Shown here one piece after another: positions 44,262 through 54,373 of a stretch of 64,000 nt of DNA. The first letter of the stretch is position 1. Each line of letters begins with the position of its first letter. A program made the position numbers and the translations under genes. The notes under the pieces are model-generated. The model was given only the letters and a program-made list of their open reading frames with translations, was not told the origin of the DNA and searched no databases. This DNA is from Microbacterium phyllosphaerae (lineage in GTDB: Bacteria; Actinomycetota; Actinomycetes; Actinomycetales; Microbacteriaceae): contig NZ_JAGIOA010000001.1 of the NCBI RefSeq assembly GCF_017876435.1, forward strand, positions 3,162,001-3,226,000. Reading direction: 5' to 3'.

Positions 44262-45217
44262 TCAGGCCTTCGCCGGAGTCCACTCCGAGACGCTGTTCAG
44301 CGCGTCGACCTCGTCACTCGTCAGCTCGAGACGTGCACCGGCGAGGAGATCCGGCACCTGCTCGACGGTGCGGGCGCTGGCGATCGGAGCAGCCACCGTC
44401 GGCTGGGCGCGCAGCCATGCCAGCGAGGTCGCGGCGATCGACGCACCGTGCGCGTCGCCGATCTGCTCGAGCGTGTCGATGATCCGCAGGCCCGCTTCGG
44501 TCGCGTACTTCGCGGCACCCCCGAGGCGCGCGGTGAGGTCTGGCCCTCGGTGTCCGCGGAGCGGTACTTGCCGGTCAGGAAGCCGCTCGCGAGCGAGTAG
44601 TACGGCACGAGTCCGAGACCGAACTCCTCGGCGACGGGGATGATCGTCTCCTCGACGTCGTTGCGGTGCACGAGGTTGTAGTGCGGCTGCACGGCGACGG
44701 GGAGCGCCACACCGGTGCGGTCGGCGATCTCGACCCATTCGCGGATGCGGTCGGCGCTGTAGTTCGACACCGCGATGTTGCGCACCAGGCCGTCGGCGAC
44801 GAGCTGACCGAAGGCGCCGACCGTCTCCTCGAGCGGCACGGTCTCGTCGTCGAAGTGCGCGTAGTAGAGATCGATCGTGTCGACCCCGAGGCGGCTCAGG
44901 GATGCTTCGGCGGCCTTGCGGACGTTCGCGGCCGCGAGTCCCGTGAAGTCCGGGTGTTGGCTCACCTTGGTCGCGACGGTCACTCCCGCGGGCTTGCGCG
45001 AGGCCAGCCACGCGCCGATGATCGTCTCGCTCTCGCCGCCCGAGTTGCCGGGCACCCACGCGCTGTACGAGTCCGCGGTGTCGATGAAGTCGCCTCCCCC
45101 GTCGACGAATGCGTCGAGCACGGCGAACGATGCATCGCGGTCGGCCGTCCAGCCGAACACGTTGCCGCCGAGCGAGAGGGGGAAGACGTCAAGGTCACTG
45201 TTTCCGATACGAGTCAT
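44262..45217 (-). pseudogene. Aldo/keto reductase, frameshifted
   Basis: The first part (45217 down to about 44541) encodes an aldo/keto reductase from TRIGNSDLDVFPLSLGGNVFG through ASGFLTGKYRSADTEGQ. The catalytic tetrad is visible (FIDTADSYSAW, VATKV, YYAHFD). The rest of the protein, from DLTARLGGAAKYATEAGL to the end, continues in another frame to 44262. One missing G in a CCAGGACC-type context near 44538-44542 would explain the break; adding it restores a protein of about 318 residues. It could be a true inactivating mutation or a sequencing error. The frame before the shift runs on for over 70 out-of-frame residues. Confidence 0.88.
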
Positions 45218-45295
45218 ACTCGGGACAACCCATGGCCCCCGCGCGCTATTTCGTCTGTGACGATGTGTGTCGTCGGCGAGCAGCGAGGGGACGAC

Positions 45296-45339
45296 GAAGG
45301 CCCGCGTCCTCGGATGCGACCGAGGATGCGGGCCTTCGC
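45296..45339. terminator. Long hairpin downstream of tRNA-Thr
   Basis: Two arms, GAAGGCCCGC with GTCCTCGG inside, pair with CCGAGGAT and GCGGGCCTTC (about 45297-45314 with 45321-45338). It lies between the tRNA-Thr gene and the reductase start on the minus strand. Confidence 0.75.
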
Positions 45340-45345
45340 GTGTGG

Positions 45346-45418
45346 AGCCGACTACGGGACTCGAACCCGTAACCCCCGTATTACAAGTACGGTGCGCTAC
45401 CAATTGCGCCAAGTCGGC
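45346..45418 (-). tRNA. tRNA-Thr (anticodon TGT)
   Basis: The reverse complement forms a 73-nt cloverleaf: acceptor GCCGACT/AGTCGGC, anticodon stem CCGTA/TACGG with loop CTTGTAA (anticodon TGT, codon ACA), and T loop TTCGAGT. The discriminator base is U, allowed for threonine. CCA is not encoded. A long hairpin follows downstream. Confidence 0.95.
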
Positions 45419-45461
45419 GGACGCCACCCAGCTTAGCGAGGGGTGACGGGTGCCGAGAAAA

Positions 45462-46412
45462 CTACGGCGTGGTGGTCGGGGTGGGCGTCGGTGTCGGGCT
45501 GGGCGACTCCGTGGCGTAGTAGGCGTCGCTCGCGACGGTGAGCACGAACTGCGAGAACTCGCTCGGGTCGTCGAGCGCACCGACGTAGGCCTCGCCGTTG
45601 ACGACGATCATGGGCGCTGCGGTGAGCACGAGGTCGTCGGAGCCGACCAGCGGTCCTTCGAGAGCGCGTGAGGTGGCATCCTTCGCCCAGGTCACGTAGT
45701 CCTGGTTCTCGATGCACGAGCGCACGCTCTTGACGTTGTCCGAGCCCACGGCTCCCGCGATGTCGGCGAGCTGCGAGTCGGAGAAGCCGTCGGTGTTGAC
45801 GTCGGGCTGGTCGTCGAGCAGGTCGTGGTTGAAGGCGTAGAACTGTGCGGGCGAGTGCGTCGCGACGCACGCCGCGGCCGCCGCCGAGCGCAGCGAGTAC
45901 TTGGTGCCGTTCGAGCTGGCGGTGAGCAGGGCGACCGGGTGATAGGTGACGGTCGCGGCGCCCTCGGTGATCCAGTTCACGAGCTGGCGAGCGTTCGCAC
46001 GCTCGAATTCACCGGCGTCCGGCGAGAGGTAGTCGACGTAGATGTGGATGTCGACGGTGCTCGAGGTGGTCGGCGCGGGGGTCGGAGTCGCCTCGGTGCC
46101 GGCCTCGGTCTCGTCGGGGCTGGGGGCGGGCACGCCCTCATCGGAGGCGGCGGTCGCGCTGATGTCGGAGACGAGGATGCCGTCGTGGTCCATGCCGCCG
46201 GGCGTGAGCTGCGGCTTCGACACCTGCGCCGACACGGCGAGAGTGATGGCGGTGCCGATGGCACCCACGGCGACCACGGCGATGGCGCCGAGGATGACTC
46301 GTCGCATCACGCGCGCCCTCGACTGCTGCGCATGCACCTTCTGTGCCTTCTCCCGCACGACCTCACGCGAATTGCGAGGGCTGGGGACGTTCGGCGTCTC
46401 GTCGCTCGACAT
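45462..46412 (-). CDS. DsbA/thioredoxin-like membrane protein without the CXXC motif
   Basis: The 316-residue protein has a cytosolic helical start, one transmembrane helix (about 39-62), a Pro/Thr-rich linker (about 90-118), and an extracytoplasmic DsbA-like domain, with a second Thr/Pro tail at the end. In actinobacterial relatives the active site reads like DYxCPYCGxFE; here it is YVDYLSPDAGEFERAN, so both cysteines are replaced (Ser130 and Ala133). The cis-proline region TAAPMIVVNGEAYVG is kept. It cannot be a dithiol oxidoreductase and may act as a binding or chaperone domain. The region upstream is shared with the divergent msiK-type gene. Confidence 0.88.
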   Translation of the reverse strand: MSSDETPNVPSPRNSREVVREKAQKVHAQQSRARVMRRVILGAIAVVAVGAIGTAITLAVSAQVSKPQLTPGGMDHDGILVSDISATAASDEGVPAPSPDETEAGTEATPTPAPTTSSTVDIHIYVDYLSPDAGEFERANARQLVNWITEGAATVTYHPVALLTASSNGTKYSLRSAAAAACVATHSPAQFYAFNHDLLDDQPDVNTDGFSDSQLADIAGAVGSDNVKSVRSCIENQDYVTWAKDATSRALEGPLVGSDDLVLTAAPMIVVNGEAYVGALDDPSEFSQFVLTVASDAYYATESPSPTPTPTPTTTP

Positions 46413-46641
46413 CGTTCCTCTAGACAGTCTCAGGGGGGCAGGGTGGCCCCGGACGCCACTCGGGCGGCGAACGCCGCGTTAAGCGGCCGAGAACGATGTT
46501 AACCAGCGAGGCTGAGAAATACCCAGATAGACAGGTTTCTGGCATACTGAATCCGACCCAATGAGGGGTCACGGCGGATCACTCCGCCGCTCTATCACTA
46601 CGGATCGTCCGGCACGTACCTGCCGGTGAAGGAGAAACACA
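46413..46641 (+). promoter_or_regulatory. Divergent upstream region of the DsbA-like and msiK-type genes
   Basis: In these 229 bases CATACT (46543-46548) is a possible -10 for the ABC ATPase gene. A small hairpin (GGCGG/CCGCC, about 46574-46590) lies in the leader and GGAGAAAC before the ATG is the ribosome site. I see no known riboswitch. Confidence 0.35.
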
Positions 46642-47745
<1,104 letters not shown>

Positions 47746-47758
47746 TCGGATCCACAGA

Positions 47759-47792
47759 CGCGGCGCGGGCTGACTTCGGTCGCCCGCGCCGC
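47759..47792 (+). terminator. Terminator after the msiK-type gene
   Basis: GCGGCGCGGGC (about 47760-47770) pairs with GCCCGCGCCGC (47782-47792) around an 11-base loop, followed by TTCTGCTTTT. Confidence 0.82.
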
Positions 47793-47826
47793 TTCTGCTT
47801 TTCCCGCCCCCACCGTCTGGAGAGCC

Positions 47827-49131
47827 ATGCAGGATGCGCTGCGGATCACCGCGAGCTCGATCGATCCGGGGCTGCTCGCACTCCCCTGGTCGACGACACT
47901 GGCCAAGTGGCCGTCCGAGCAGATCGTGTCGCTGCCCAAGGGGCTCTCCCGGCACCTCGTGCGGTTCGCCGACCTCTCCGGCCGTGTCGTGGCGGTCAAG
48001 GAGACCACCGACGAGATGGCCAAGCGCGAGTACGAGATGCTCGGCAACCTCGCCCGCCTCGACGTGCCCTGCGTCGACCGCGTCGCCGTGATCGCCGGAC
48101 GCACGGATGCCGCGGGCGAGCCGCTTCCCGCCGCGCTCGTGACCTCGCACCTGCGCTTCTCGATGCCCTACCGCGCCCTCTTCACGCGGGTTCTGCGCCC
48201 CGACACCGCCACACGGCTGGTCGACGCCCTGGCCGTTCTGCTGGTGCGCCTGCACAACGTCGGCTTCTACTGGGGCGACGTGTCGCTCTCGAACACCCTC
48301 TTCCGACGCGACGCCGGTGCCTATGCGGCATACCTCGTCGATGCCGAGACGGGCGAGCTGCATGAGGAGGGGCTCACCGACGGCCAGCGCGCCTACGACC
48401 TCGATCTGGCCCGCACGAACATCGCCGGCGAGATCATGGACCTCGCCGCCGGTGGCCGGCTCGAGCACGGCGTCGACGCGATCGCGATCGCCGACGGCAT
48501 CGTCTCCTCGTACCGCTCCCTGTGGGCCGAGCTGACCGTGCAGGAGTCCTTCGCCTCGGCCGAGACCTGGCGCATCACCGAACGCGTCGAGCGCCTCAAC
48601 GCCCTCGGCTTCGACATCGACGAGATGTCGATGTCGACGACCGCCGATGGCACGGTCGTCGAGATCCAGCCGAAGGTCGTGGATGCCGGACACCATCAGC
48701 GCCGGCTCATCCGCCTGACCGGACTCGACGTCGAGGAGAACCAGGCCAGGCGTCTGCTCAACGACCTCGACGAGTTCCGCGCCCGCTCGACCAAGCAGTG
48801 GGCCGACGAGGAGATGTACGCGCACGAGTGGCTGACCCGCGTGTTCGAGCCCGTCGTGCGCGCGATCCCGTGGGAACTGCGCGCCAAGCTCGAGCCGGCC
48901 GAGGTCTTCCACCAGGTGCTCGAGCACCGCTGGTACCTGTCACAGGCACAGGGACGCTCCGTGCCGCTCGCCGAGGTGCTGACCAGCTACATCAACGAGG
49001 TGCTGCGCCACCGCCGCGATGAGGCGACGATCATGGGACCGCCCACCGAGACCATGAGCCTGCCCGTGATCACGGGCGCGAATCCCGTCGCCGACGACGA
49101 CGACGAGATCGACTGGCGCGATCTCGTCTGA
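47827..49131 (+). CDS. DUF4032 protein with kinase-like N-terminal part
   Basis: The 434-residue protein has an N-terminal region resembling lipopolysaccharide kinases or aminoglycoside phosphotransferases: VVAVKETTDEMAKREYEML (ATP-lysine like), LVRLHNVGFYWGDVSLSNTLF (catalytic loop, with GD and N in place of the usual HxDxxxxN) and YLVDAETGELHE (metal-binding DxE-like). The second half is the DUF4032 domain (QWADEEMYAHEWLTRVFEPVV, WYLSQAQGRSVPLAEVLTSYINEVL). Function is unknown. GGAG stands before the ATG. It follows the msiK terminator and so has its own transcript. Confidence 0.87.
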   Translation: MQDALRITASSIDPGLLALPWSTTLAKWPSEQIVSLPKGLSRHLVRFADLSGRVVAVKETTDEMAKREYEMLGNLARLDVPCVDRVAVIAGRTDAAGEPLPAALVTSHLRFSMPYRALFTRVLRPDTATRLVDALAVLLVRLHNVGFYWGDVSLSNTLFRRDAGAYAAYLVDAETGELHEEGLTDGQRAYDLDLARTNIAGEIMDLAAGGRLEHGVDAIAIADGIVSSYRSLWAELTVQESFASAETWRITERVERLNALGFDIDEMSMSTTADGTVVEIQPKVVDAGHHQRRLIRLTGLDVEENQARRLLNDLDEFRARSTKQWADEEMYAHEWLTRVFEPVVRAIPWELRAKLEPAEVFHQVLEHRWYLSQAQGRSVPLAEVLTSYINEVLRHRRDEATIMGPPTETMSLPVITGANPVADDDDEIDWRDLV

Positions 49132-49145
49132 CCCGACCCGCGGGA

Positions 49146-49787
49146 TCAGTACCCGACGGTGAACCGCTGACGACGGTGAGCGCCCCGCTCGATCTCGTCG
49201 ACGACGGCGATCGCGAAGTCGGCACCCGAGATGAACGACTTGCCCTCGGCATCCCGCACGAGCACGTCGCCGCCGTCGCGGTAGTGGCCGGTGCGCTCGC
49301 CCTCAGCCCAGGGCCCGAACACCTCTGCCGGGTGCACGAAGAACCAGTCGAGCGACTCGTCGGTCGACTCGAGCAGCGCGAGCGAGTCGATGCCGACCTG
49401 CGCCTCGTGCTTGTACTCCTCGGGGAAGTCGAGGTCGAACAGACGAGGTCCGCCGGGGGCGACGAGGCTGCCGCCGGCTCCGCCGACCACGCCGATGCGG
49501 GTCTTCGTACCGCTCAGCTTCTCGACGAGGCCGCGGAGGGCGTCGAGCACCGAGTCCTCCATGTCGCCACGGGGAGACAGCGCCGACACGACAGCATCCG
49601 CACCGTCGAAGACGTCGCCCAGGCTCGCGAGGTCGAGCACGGAACCCTGCACGTTCCGTGCGCCCTCCACGGGGTTCGACGGCTCCGAGCGCGAGACCGA
49701 GACGACCTCGTGGCCGCGGCTCACCGCCTCCGAGACGATGTGGCGTCCGGCGTAGCCGGTTCCTCCGAGGACGACGATGCGAGCCAT
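49146..49787 (-). CDS. NAD(P)-binding SDR/NmrA-like oxidoreductase
   Basis: The 213-residue protein begins with a Rossmann motif IVVLGGTGYAGRHIVSEAVSRGHEV and continues with DGADAVVSALSP, RIGVVGGAGGSLV and WFFVHPAEVFGPW, the pattern of NAD(P)H-dependent atypical SDR (NmrA/YwnB-like) proteins. The substrate is unknown. GGGGAG precedes the ATG at 49787. It is the last gene of the cysS-rlmB transcript (gap of 11 bases), although it also occurs without those partners in other bacteria. Confidence 0.88.
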   Translation of the reverse strand: MARIVVLGGTGYAGRHIVSEAVSRGHEVVSVSRSEPSNPVEGARNVQGSVLDLASLGDVFDGADAVVSALSPRGDMEDSVLDALRGLVEKLSGTKTRIGVVGGAGGSLVAPGGPRLFDLDFPEEYKHEAQVGIDSLALLESTDESLDWFFVHPAEVFGPWAEGERTGHYRDGGDVLVRDAEGKSFISGADFAIAVVDEIERGAHRRQRFTVGY

Positions 49788-49798
49788 GTGCTTCTCCC

Positions 49799-50803
49799 CT
49801 ACTTCTTCGCGTTGCGGATCGACGAGACCTGGTAGAGCGCGACGGACGTCGCGATGCCGGCGTTGAGCGACTCGGTCACGGCCGAGATCGGGATCGAGAC
49901 GATCTGGTCGCACGTCTCGGCGACCAGACGCGACAGGCCCTTGCCCTCGGAGCCCGTGACGATCACGACGGGGCGATCGGCGAGCTGGAGTTCGGGCAGC
50001 AGCACGTCGCCGTCGCCGTCGAGGCCGAGCACGAAGACGCCCTGCTTCTTGAACTCCTTGAGCTGCGTGGTCAGGTTCGTCGCGAGAGCGACGGGCACGC
50101 GCGCGGCGGCACCGGCGCTGGTCTTCCACGCCGCCGAGTTCACACCCGCCGAGCGGCGCTGCGGCAGGATGATGCCGTGGCCGCCGAACGCACCGGTCGA
50201 ACGGATGATCGCGCCGAGGTTGCGGGGATCCGTGATGCCGTCGAGGGCGACGAACAGCGGAACCTCACCCTTGTCGATGACGGCTTCGAGCAGGTCCTGC
50301 GGGTGCGCGTACTCGTACGGCGGCACCTTGACGGCGACGCCCTGGTGCACGCCGTCGAAGCCGGCCATGCGGTCGAGCTCCTGTCGGGTGACCTCGAGCA
50401 CCGGGATGCCGCGGTTCGTGGCGATCGACAGCATCTCCTTGACGCGGTCGTCCATCTCGACGCGCTGCGCGATGTAGAACGCCGACGCGGGGATCTTCGC
50501 GCGCAGGGCCTCGAGCACCGAGTTGCGGCCGGTGACGACCTCGACCTCGGTGGTGTTGTCCTTCGAGCGTGCCGAGCGGTTCGGGTTGCCGCCGGACGTC
50601 TGACGCTGCCCCGGCTTGCCCTTTCCGCCCGATGCCGCGTAGCGCTCGGCCGCGGCCTTGCGCTTGCCGGCGGGGTGCCAGGCGCGATCTTCCGCCTTCG
50701 GCGTCGGTCCGCGGCCTTCGAGCGAGCTGCGGCCCTTGCCGCCGGAGCCCTTGGTGGGACCCTTCTTGCCCTTGCCTGCCGAGGGATTGCCCTGCTTAGC
50801 CAT
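49799..50803 (-). CDS. rlmB: 23S rRNA (guanosine-2'-O-)-methyltransferase RlmB
   Basis: RlmB is a SPOUT-fold enzyme that methylates the 2'-OH of a conserved guanosine in 23S rRNA. The 334-residue protein has a Lys/Gly-rich basic extension of about 80 residues, an L30e-like substrate-binding domain (VVTGRNSVLEALRAKIPAS to QELDRMAGFDGVHQGVAV), and the SpoU domain with FVALDGITDPRNLGAIIRST, VIVTGSEGKGLSRLVAE and IPISAVTESLNAGIATSVAL (knot motifs). It overlaps cysS by 8 bases, a very common pair. The ATG at 50803 is preferred over a longer frame that would invade cysS further. Confidence 0.95.
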   Translation of the reverse strand: MAKQGNPSAGKGKKGPTKGSGGKGRSSLEGRGPTPKAEDRAWHPAGKRKAAAERYAASGGKGKPGQRQTSGGNPNRSARSKDNTTEVEVVTGRNSVLEALRAKIPASAFYIAQRVEMDDRVKEMLSIATNRGIPVLEVTRQELDRMAGFDGVHQGVAVKVPPYEYAHPQDLLEAVIDKGEVPLFVALDGITDPRNLGAIIRSTGAFGGHGIILPQRRSAGVNSAAWKTSAGAAARVPVALATNLTTQLKEFKKQGVFVLGLDGDGDVLLPELQLADRPVVIVTGSEGKGLSRLVAETCDQIVSIPISAVTESLNAGIATSVALYQVSSIRNAKK

Positions 50804-52199
50804 CGATACTCCAATGAGTTCCGGCCGGAGAGTCCTCCAGCGTGATTCCTGCCGCGGCGATCGCATCACGGATGCGATCGGCCGCCGCCCAGTCCTTGTC
50901 AGCGCGCGCCTGCGCACGCTGGGTGATCATCGTCTGCACGAGCGCGTCGAGGGCGGATGCCGTGGCATCTCCGCCCTGTGCGCCGCCGACGAGGTCGAAT
51001 CCGAGCACGTCGAGCATCGCGAGCACCTCGTGCCTCGCCGTCGCCGCTGCGTCGGTGTCGCCGGCATCGAGCGCCGCATTCCCTGCGCGCACGGTCTCGT
51101 GCACGACGCCGAGGGCCTGCGGGATGCCGAGGTCGTCATCCATCGCCGTGCCGAAGGCATCGGGCAGCGGGGTCGGCTCCGCCCAGCCGAACGTCTTCGG
51201 GAGAGTGCGCTCCGCGCGCTCCACGAAAGTCCGGATGCGGCCGAGCGCTGCCTCCGCCTCGGCCCACGACGACTCCGTCAGATCGAGGCTTGAGCGGTAG
51301 TGTGCGGCGGCCAGCGCATAGCGGATCACGAGCGGATCGTGCTCATCCAGCACATCGCTCGCGAGCGTGAAGTTGCCGAGCGACTTCGACATCTTCTGCC
51401 CGCCGACCGTCACCAGGCCGTTGTGCACCCAGTACCGGGCGAAGCCGTCGCCGGCCGCAGTCGACTGGGCGAGCTCGTTCTCGTGATGCGGGAAGCGCAG
51501 ATCGAGACCGCCGCCGTGGATGTCGAACTCCGGCCCGAGGTACCGCTTCGACATCGCCGAGCACTCGATGTGCCAGCCGGGGCGCCCGGCACCCCAGGGC
51601 GACTGCCATGTGGCATCCGCCTGCTCGTCGCGCTTCGCGCCCTTCCACAGCGCGAAGTCCTGAGGGTTGCGCTTGCCCCGAGGATCGGCGTCCTCCGCCG
51701 CCTCCATGGCGTCGACCGACTGGTTCGTGAGCGACCCGTACTCCGACCACGAGCGCACGTCGAAGTAGACGTCGCCAGAGCCGTCGGGCGCCGGATACGC
51801 ATGACCGCGTTCGATGAGGGTCGCGATGATCTCCTGCATCTGCGGAACGGAGGCGGTCGCGCGGGGCTCGTAGGTCGGCGGAAGGATGCCGACTCCGGCA
51901 TACGCCGCGGTGAACTCCTGCTCCATGCGGTACGCCAGCGCCCACCAGGGCTCGACGTCGGTCGCGTTCGCGAGCACCTTGTCGTCGATGTCGGTGACGT
52001 TGCGCACGAAGGTGACGCGCCCGTATCGGTGCGTCAGCCAGCGGCGCAGGAGGTCGAAGCTCAGAGCCGCGCGGACGTGCCCGATGTGGGGGCCCGACTG
52101 CACCGTGGGTCCGCAGACGTACATCGTGATGTTCTCGGGGTCGAGAGGCACGAAGTCGCGCAGCTGCTGTGCGCGGGTGTCGTAGAGGCGGAGAGTCAC
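50796..52199 (-). CDS. cysS: Cysteine--tRNA ligase
   Basis: CysRS charges tRNA-Cys. The 467-residue class I synthetase has the zinc/HIGH region [20 protein letters not shown], the zinc-binding [14 protein letters not shown] and HHENELAQS, and KMSKS in [13 protein letters not shown]. The C-terminal anticodon-binding part ends [16 protein letters not shown]. It is CysRS and not the mycothiol ligase MshC, which lacks this full C-terminal domain. The start is GTG at 52199 with TAAGCT 6 bases upstream. Confidence 0.96.
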   Translation of the reverse strand: MTLRLYDTRAQQLRDFVPLDPENITMYVCGPTVQSGPHIGHVRAALSFDLLRRWLTHRYGRVTFVRNVTDIDDKVLANATDVEPWWALAYRMEQEFTAAYAGVGILPPTYEPRATASVPQMQEIIATLIERGHAYPAPDGSGDVYFDVRSWSEYGSLTNQSVDAMEAAEDADPRGKRNPQDFALWKGAKRDEQADATWQSPWGAGRPGWHIECSAMSKRYLGPEFDIHGGGLDLRFPHHENELAQSTAAGDGFARYWVHNGLVTVGGQKMSKSLGNFTLASDVLDEHDPLVIRYALAAAHYRSSLDLTESSWAEAEAALGRIRTFVERAERTLPKTFGWAEPTPLPDAFGTAMDDDLGIPQALGVVHETVRAGNAALDAGDTDAAATARHEVLAMLDVLGFDLVGGAQGGDATASALDALVQTMITQRAQARADKDWAAADRIRDAIAAAGITLEDSPAGTHWSIDG

Positions 52200-52275
52200 C
52201 GCACAAGCTTACCGGGCCGCCGATTCCGAAGACTGGATGGGTCCTCCGTCCCGATCCGGAGGCACTGCGGCGTCA

Positions 52276-52352
52276 CGATCTGCGGATGCCGTCCCGATGC
52301 GCGGATCGGACGGGCCGCATGCTCCGCGGATCGGGACGCCGCCCGCAGATCG
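52276..52352. repeat. Long imperfect inverted repeat upstream of cysS
   Basis: In the 177-base gap between cysS and an oxidoreductase gene, a 10-bp outer arm (52276-52285 with 52343-52352) and a 9-bp inner arm (52290-52298 with 52330-52338) are perfectly complementary. The core has further GCGGATCGG-like copies. No T run is present. It may be a REP-like element or a read-through attenuator. Confidence 0.6.
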
Positions 52353-52376
52353 GGCCTCGTCCGGTCGCCGCAGGCC

Positions 52377-52967
52377 TCAGTCGACGGGGAAGACCTGACC
52401 CGTCTGCACCCCGAGCACGCTCTTCGCATACGCCTGTCCGACGCGATGCGACGACACCGGCACGAATCCGGGGAACGACGAGTGATACGACGGGGCGTCC
52501 TCGAGCACCGACGGGCTCACGGCGTTGATGCGGATTCCTCGGGGCAGCTCCGTGGCCGCGGCGAGCACGAAGGACTCGACCGCCCCGTTGACGAGCGACG
52601 CCGCAGCACCGGTGGCGATCGGCTCGCGCGAGAGGATGCCGGAGGTCAGCGTGATCGATCCGCCATCTCGCACGTACGGAGTGCCGATGCGCACGACGTC
52701 GAGCTGCGAGAGCACCTTGCCGCGGAACGCCGACTCGTAGTCCGCGCGACCGAGCTCGCCCAGCGGACGGAAGGGAACCTCACCGACCGCGACGATCACG
52801 GCGTCGACCTGTCCGACCGACGCGAAGAGACGCTCGACGGATGCCGAGTCGGTGACGTCGACCGACGGCTCTCCGCTGCGCGACGCCGAGACGATCTCGT
52901 GTCCCTGCAGCGCGTCGACGGCGGTGCGACCGACCTGTCCGGTGGCTCCGATGACCAGGACCTTCAT
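52377..52967 (-). CDS. Short-chain dehydrogenase
   Basis: The 196-residue SDR starts MKVLVIGATGQVGRTAVDAL (Rossmann motif). It resembles short SDRs of the YwnB/Sll family: VDVTDSASVERLFASVGQVDAVIVAVGEV, SITLTSGILSREP, and the NGAVESFVLAAATELPRGIRINAVSP block. The usual catalytic YxxxK is not obvious; the position near ATGAAASLVNGAVE lacks Tyr and Lys, as in some members of this subgroup. AGGAGG lies close before the ATG at 52967. No partner genes indicate a substrate. Confidence 0.87.
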   Translation of the reverse strand: MKVLVIGATGQVGRTAVDALQGHEIVSASRSGEPSVDVTDSASVERLFASVGQVDAVIVAVGEVPFRPLGELGRADYESAFRGKVLSQLDVVRIGTPYVRDGGSITLTSGILSREPIATGAAASLVNGAVESFVLAAATELPRGIRINAVSPSVLEDAPSYHSSFPGFVPVSSHRVGQAYAKSVLGVQTGQVFPVD

Positions 52968-53058
52968 GATGCCTCCTCCTCGTCGCACGACGACCGCGCG
53001 ACGCTCTCCGACAACGAACACGGATGCCGAGGCATTCCCGCGTCCACGATGCGCCGTG

Positions 53059-54300
53059 TCAACGCGGGTGCACCATCGCGACGGCTGTCACCGCGATGCC
53101 CTCACCGCGTCCGGGGAATCCGAGTCCGTCGGTGGTCGTCGCCGTGATCGAGACGGGCGCCCCGCCGAGTGCCATCGACAGCACTCGCTCGGCCTCGGCA
53201 CGGCGGGCGCTGAACCGCGGTCGATTGCCCTGGAACTGTGCAGAGACGTTGCCGATCGCGAAGCCGGCCTCGTCCAGAAGCTCCCTCGTGCGGGCGAGGA
53301 AGACCTCGGCGTGCGCACCGGCGTACTCGGGGTGGGCGGTTCCGAAGTGCTCGCCGATGTCGCCGAGGCCCGCGGCCCCGAGCAGCGCATCCACGATCGC
53401 GTGGGCGACCGCGTCGCCGTCGGAGTGGCCCGAGAGCGCCGGCTCCCCGGGCCATTCGAGTCCCGCGAGCCACAGGTCGCCGTCGCCCCCGAACGCGTGC
53501 ACGTCGGTTCCGAGCCCGACCCGAGGGAAGCGCCACGCCGCGGGGGCAGCTTCAGCGGGGGCAGCAACAGCGGGAGCAGCGACGGGCGCCTCCGCAGGCG
53601 CCTCGGAGACCGCCGCGAGCATGTGACGCGCGCGCTCGAGGTCGGCGGGCGTGGTGATCTTGAATCCGCGCGCAGAGCCCGCGATCTGCCGGACCCGATG
53701 ACCGGCAGCGGCGAACAGGGCCGCGTCGTCGGTGTGGTCGACACCCGCGGTGAGCGCCGCCTCGTACGCGGACTCGAGCAGCGCGCGAGGGAACCCCTGC
53801 GGTGTCTGCGCCGCGGCGAGCTCCGAGCGATCGATCGGACCGACGACCGCATCGCCGTCGACCCGCTTCAAGGTGTCGATCACGGGAAGCGTCGGGATGA
53901 CCCCCGTCGCTTCGTCGACGGCCGCGGCCACGGCGTCGATGACCTCGGGAGGCGTCAGCGCCCGCGCCGCGTCGTGCACCAGCACCCGCGTGACGTCACC
54001 CCACAGAGCGTCGAGCCCGGCCGCCACCGACCGTTGGCGGGTGTCGCCGCCGGTGACGACCCTGCCGAGGTCGACACGGTCGCCCGCTGCGGCGCGAAGC
54101 TCCGTCTCGGCATCACCCTCGAACCCGGCGGGCGCGACCACGATCACCTGGGCGGGCGACGCCGCGAAGACGCCGTCGAGGGCGTGGCGCAGGATCGAAT
54201 GGCTGTCGATGCCCACGAACGCCTTGGGCGCTCCGGCATCCAGTCGCGTGCCGGAGCCGGCAGCGACGACGATGATCGCGGTGTCAGGGACGGGAAGCAT
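53059..54300 (-). CDS. ispDF: Bifunctional IspD-IspF enzyme of the MEP pathway
   Basis: This 413-residue protein fuses two MEP-pathway enzymes. The N-terminal IspD (about 1-225) forms CDP-methylerythritol: [34 protein letters not shown] and [16 protein letters not shown]. An Ala/Pro/Glu linker of about 25 residues follows. The C-terminal IspF (about 255-410) makes the cyclodiphosphate: [11 protein letters not shown] (metal ligands), [21 protein letters not shown] and [19 protein letters not shown]. The intermediate enzyme IspE is not encoded here. The ATG at 54300 is chosen; a GTG two codons earlier is possible. It lies directly behind the carD terminator and must have its own promoter or depend on read-through. 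Confidence 0.95.
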   Translation of the reverse strand: MLPVPDTAIIVVAAGSGTRLDAGAPKAFVGIDSHSILRHALDGVFAASPAQVIVVAPAGFEGDAETELRAAAGDRVDLGRVVTGGDTRQRSVAAGLDALWGDVTRVLVHDAARALTPPEVIDAVAAAVDEATGVIPTLPVIDTLKRVDGDAVVGPIDRSELAAAQTPQGFPRALLESAYEAALTAGVDHTDDAALFAAAGHRVRQIAGSARGFKITTPADLERARHMLAAVSEAPAEAPVAAPAVAAPAEAAPAAWRFPRVGLGTDVHAFGGDGDLWLAGLEWPGEPALSGHSDGDAVAHAIVDALLGAAGLGDIGEHFGTAHPEYAGAHAEVFLARTRELLDEAGFAIGNVSAQFQGNRPRFSARRAEAERVLSMALGGAPVSITATTTDGLGFPGRGEGIAVTAVAMVHPR

Positions 54301-54330
54301 GCTCACCCGGTTCACGTTACCTGCGCGCAC

Positions 54331-54361
54331 GAAAAAAGGCGGATGCCGAAGCATCCGCCTT
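54331..54361 (-). terminator. Intrinsic terminator of carD in front of ispDF
   Basis: On the minus strand a 10-bp stem (54351-54360 with 54337-54346) with a TTCG loop is followed by six T residues. It separates carD from ispDF, which begins 30 bases later. Confidence 0.88.
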
Positions 54362-54373
54362 GTCTCGATCCGC

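Noticed and set aside
44321..45580. Single 419-codon reductase ORF extending to 45580
   Set aside because: The frame upstream of 45217 runs through tRNA-Thr and its terminator, and the frame after about 44541 is out of register. The real gene is 44262-45217 with a frameshift.
51300..53147. 615-codon plus-strand ORF
   Set aside because: Antisense to cysS and an SDR gene; no conserved domain in the translation.
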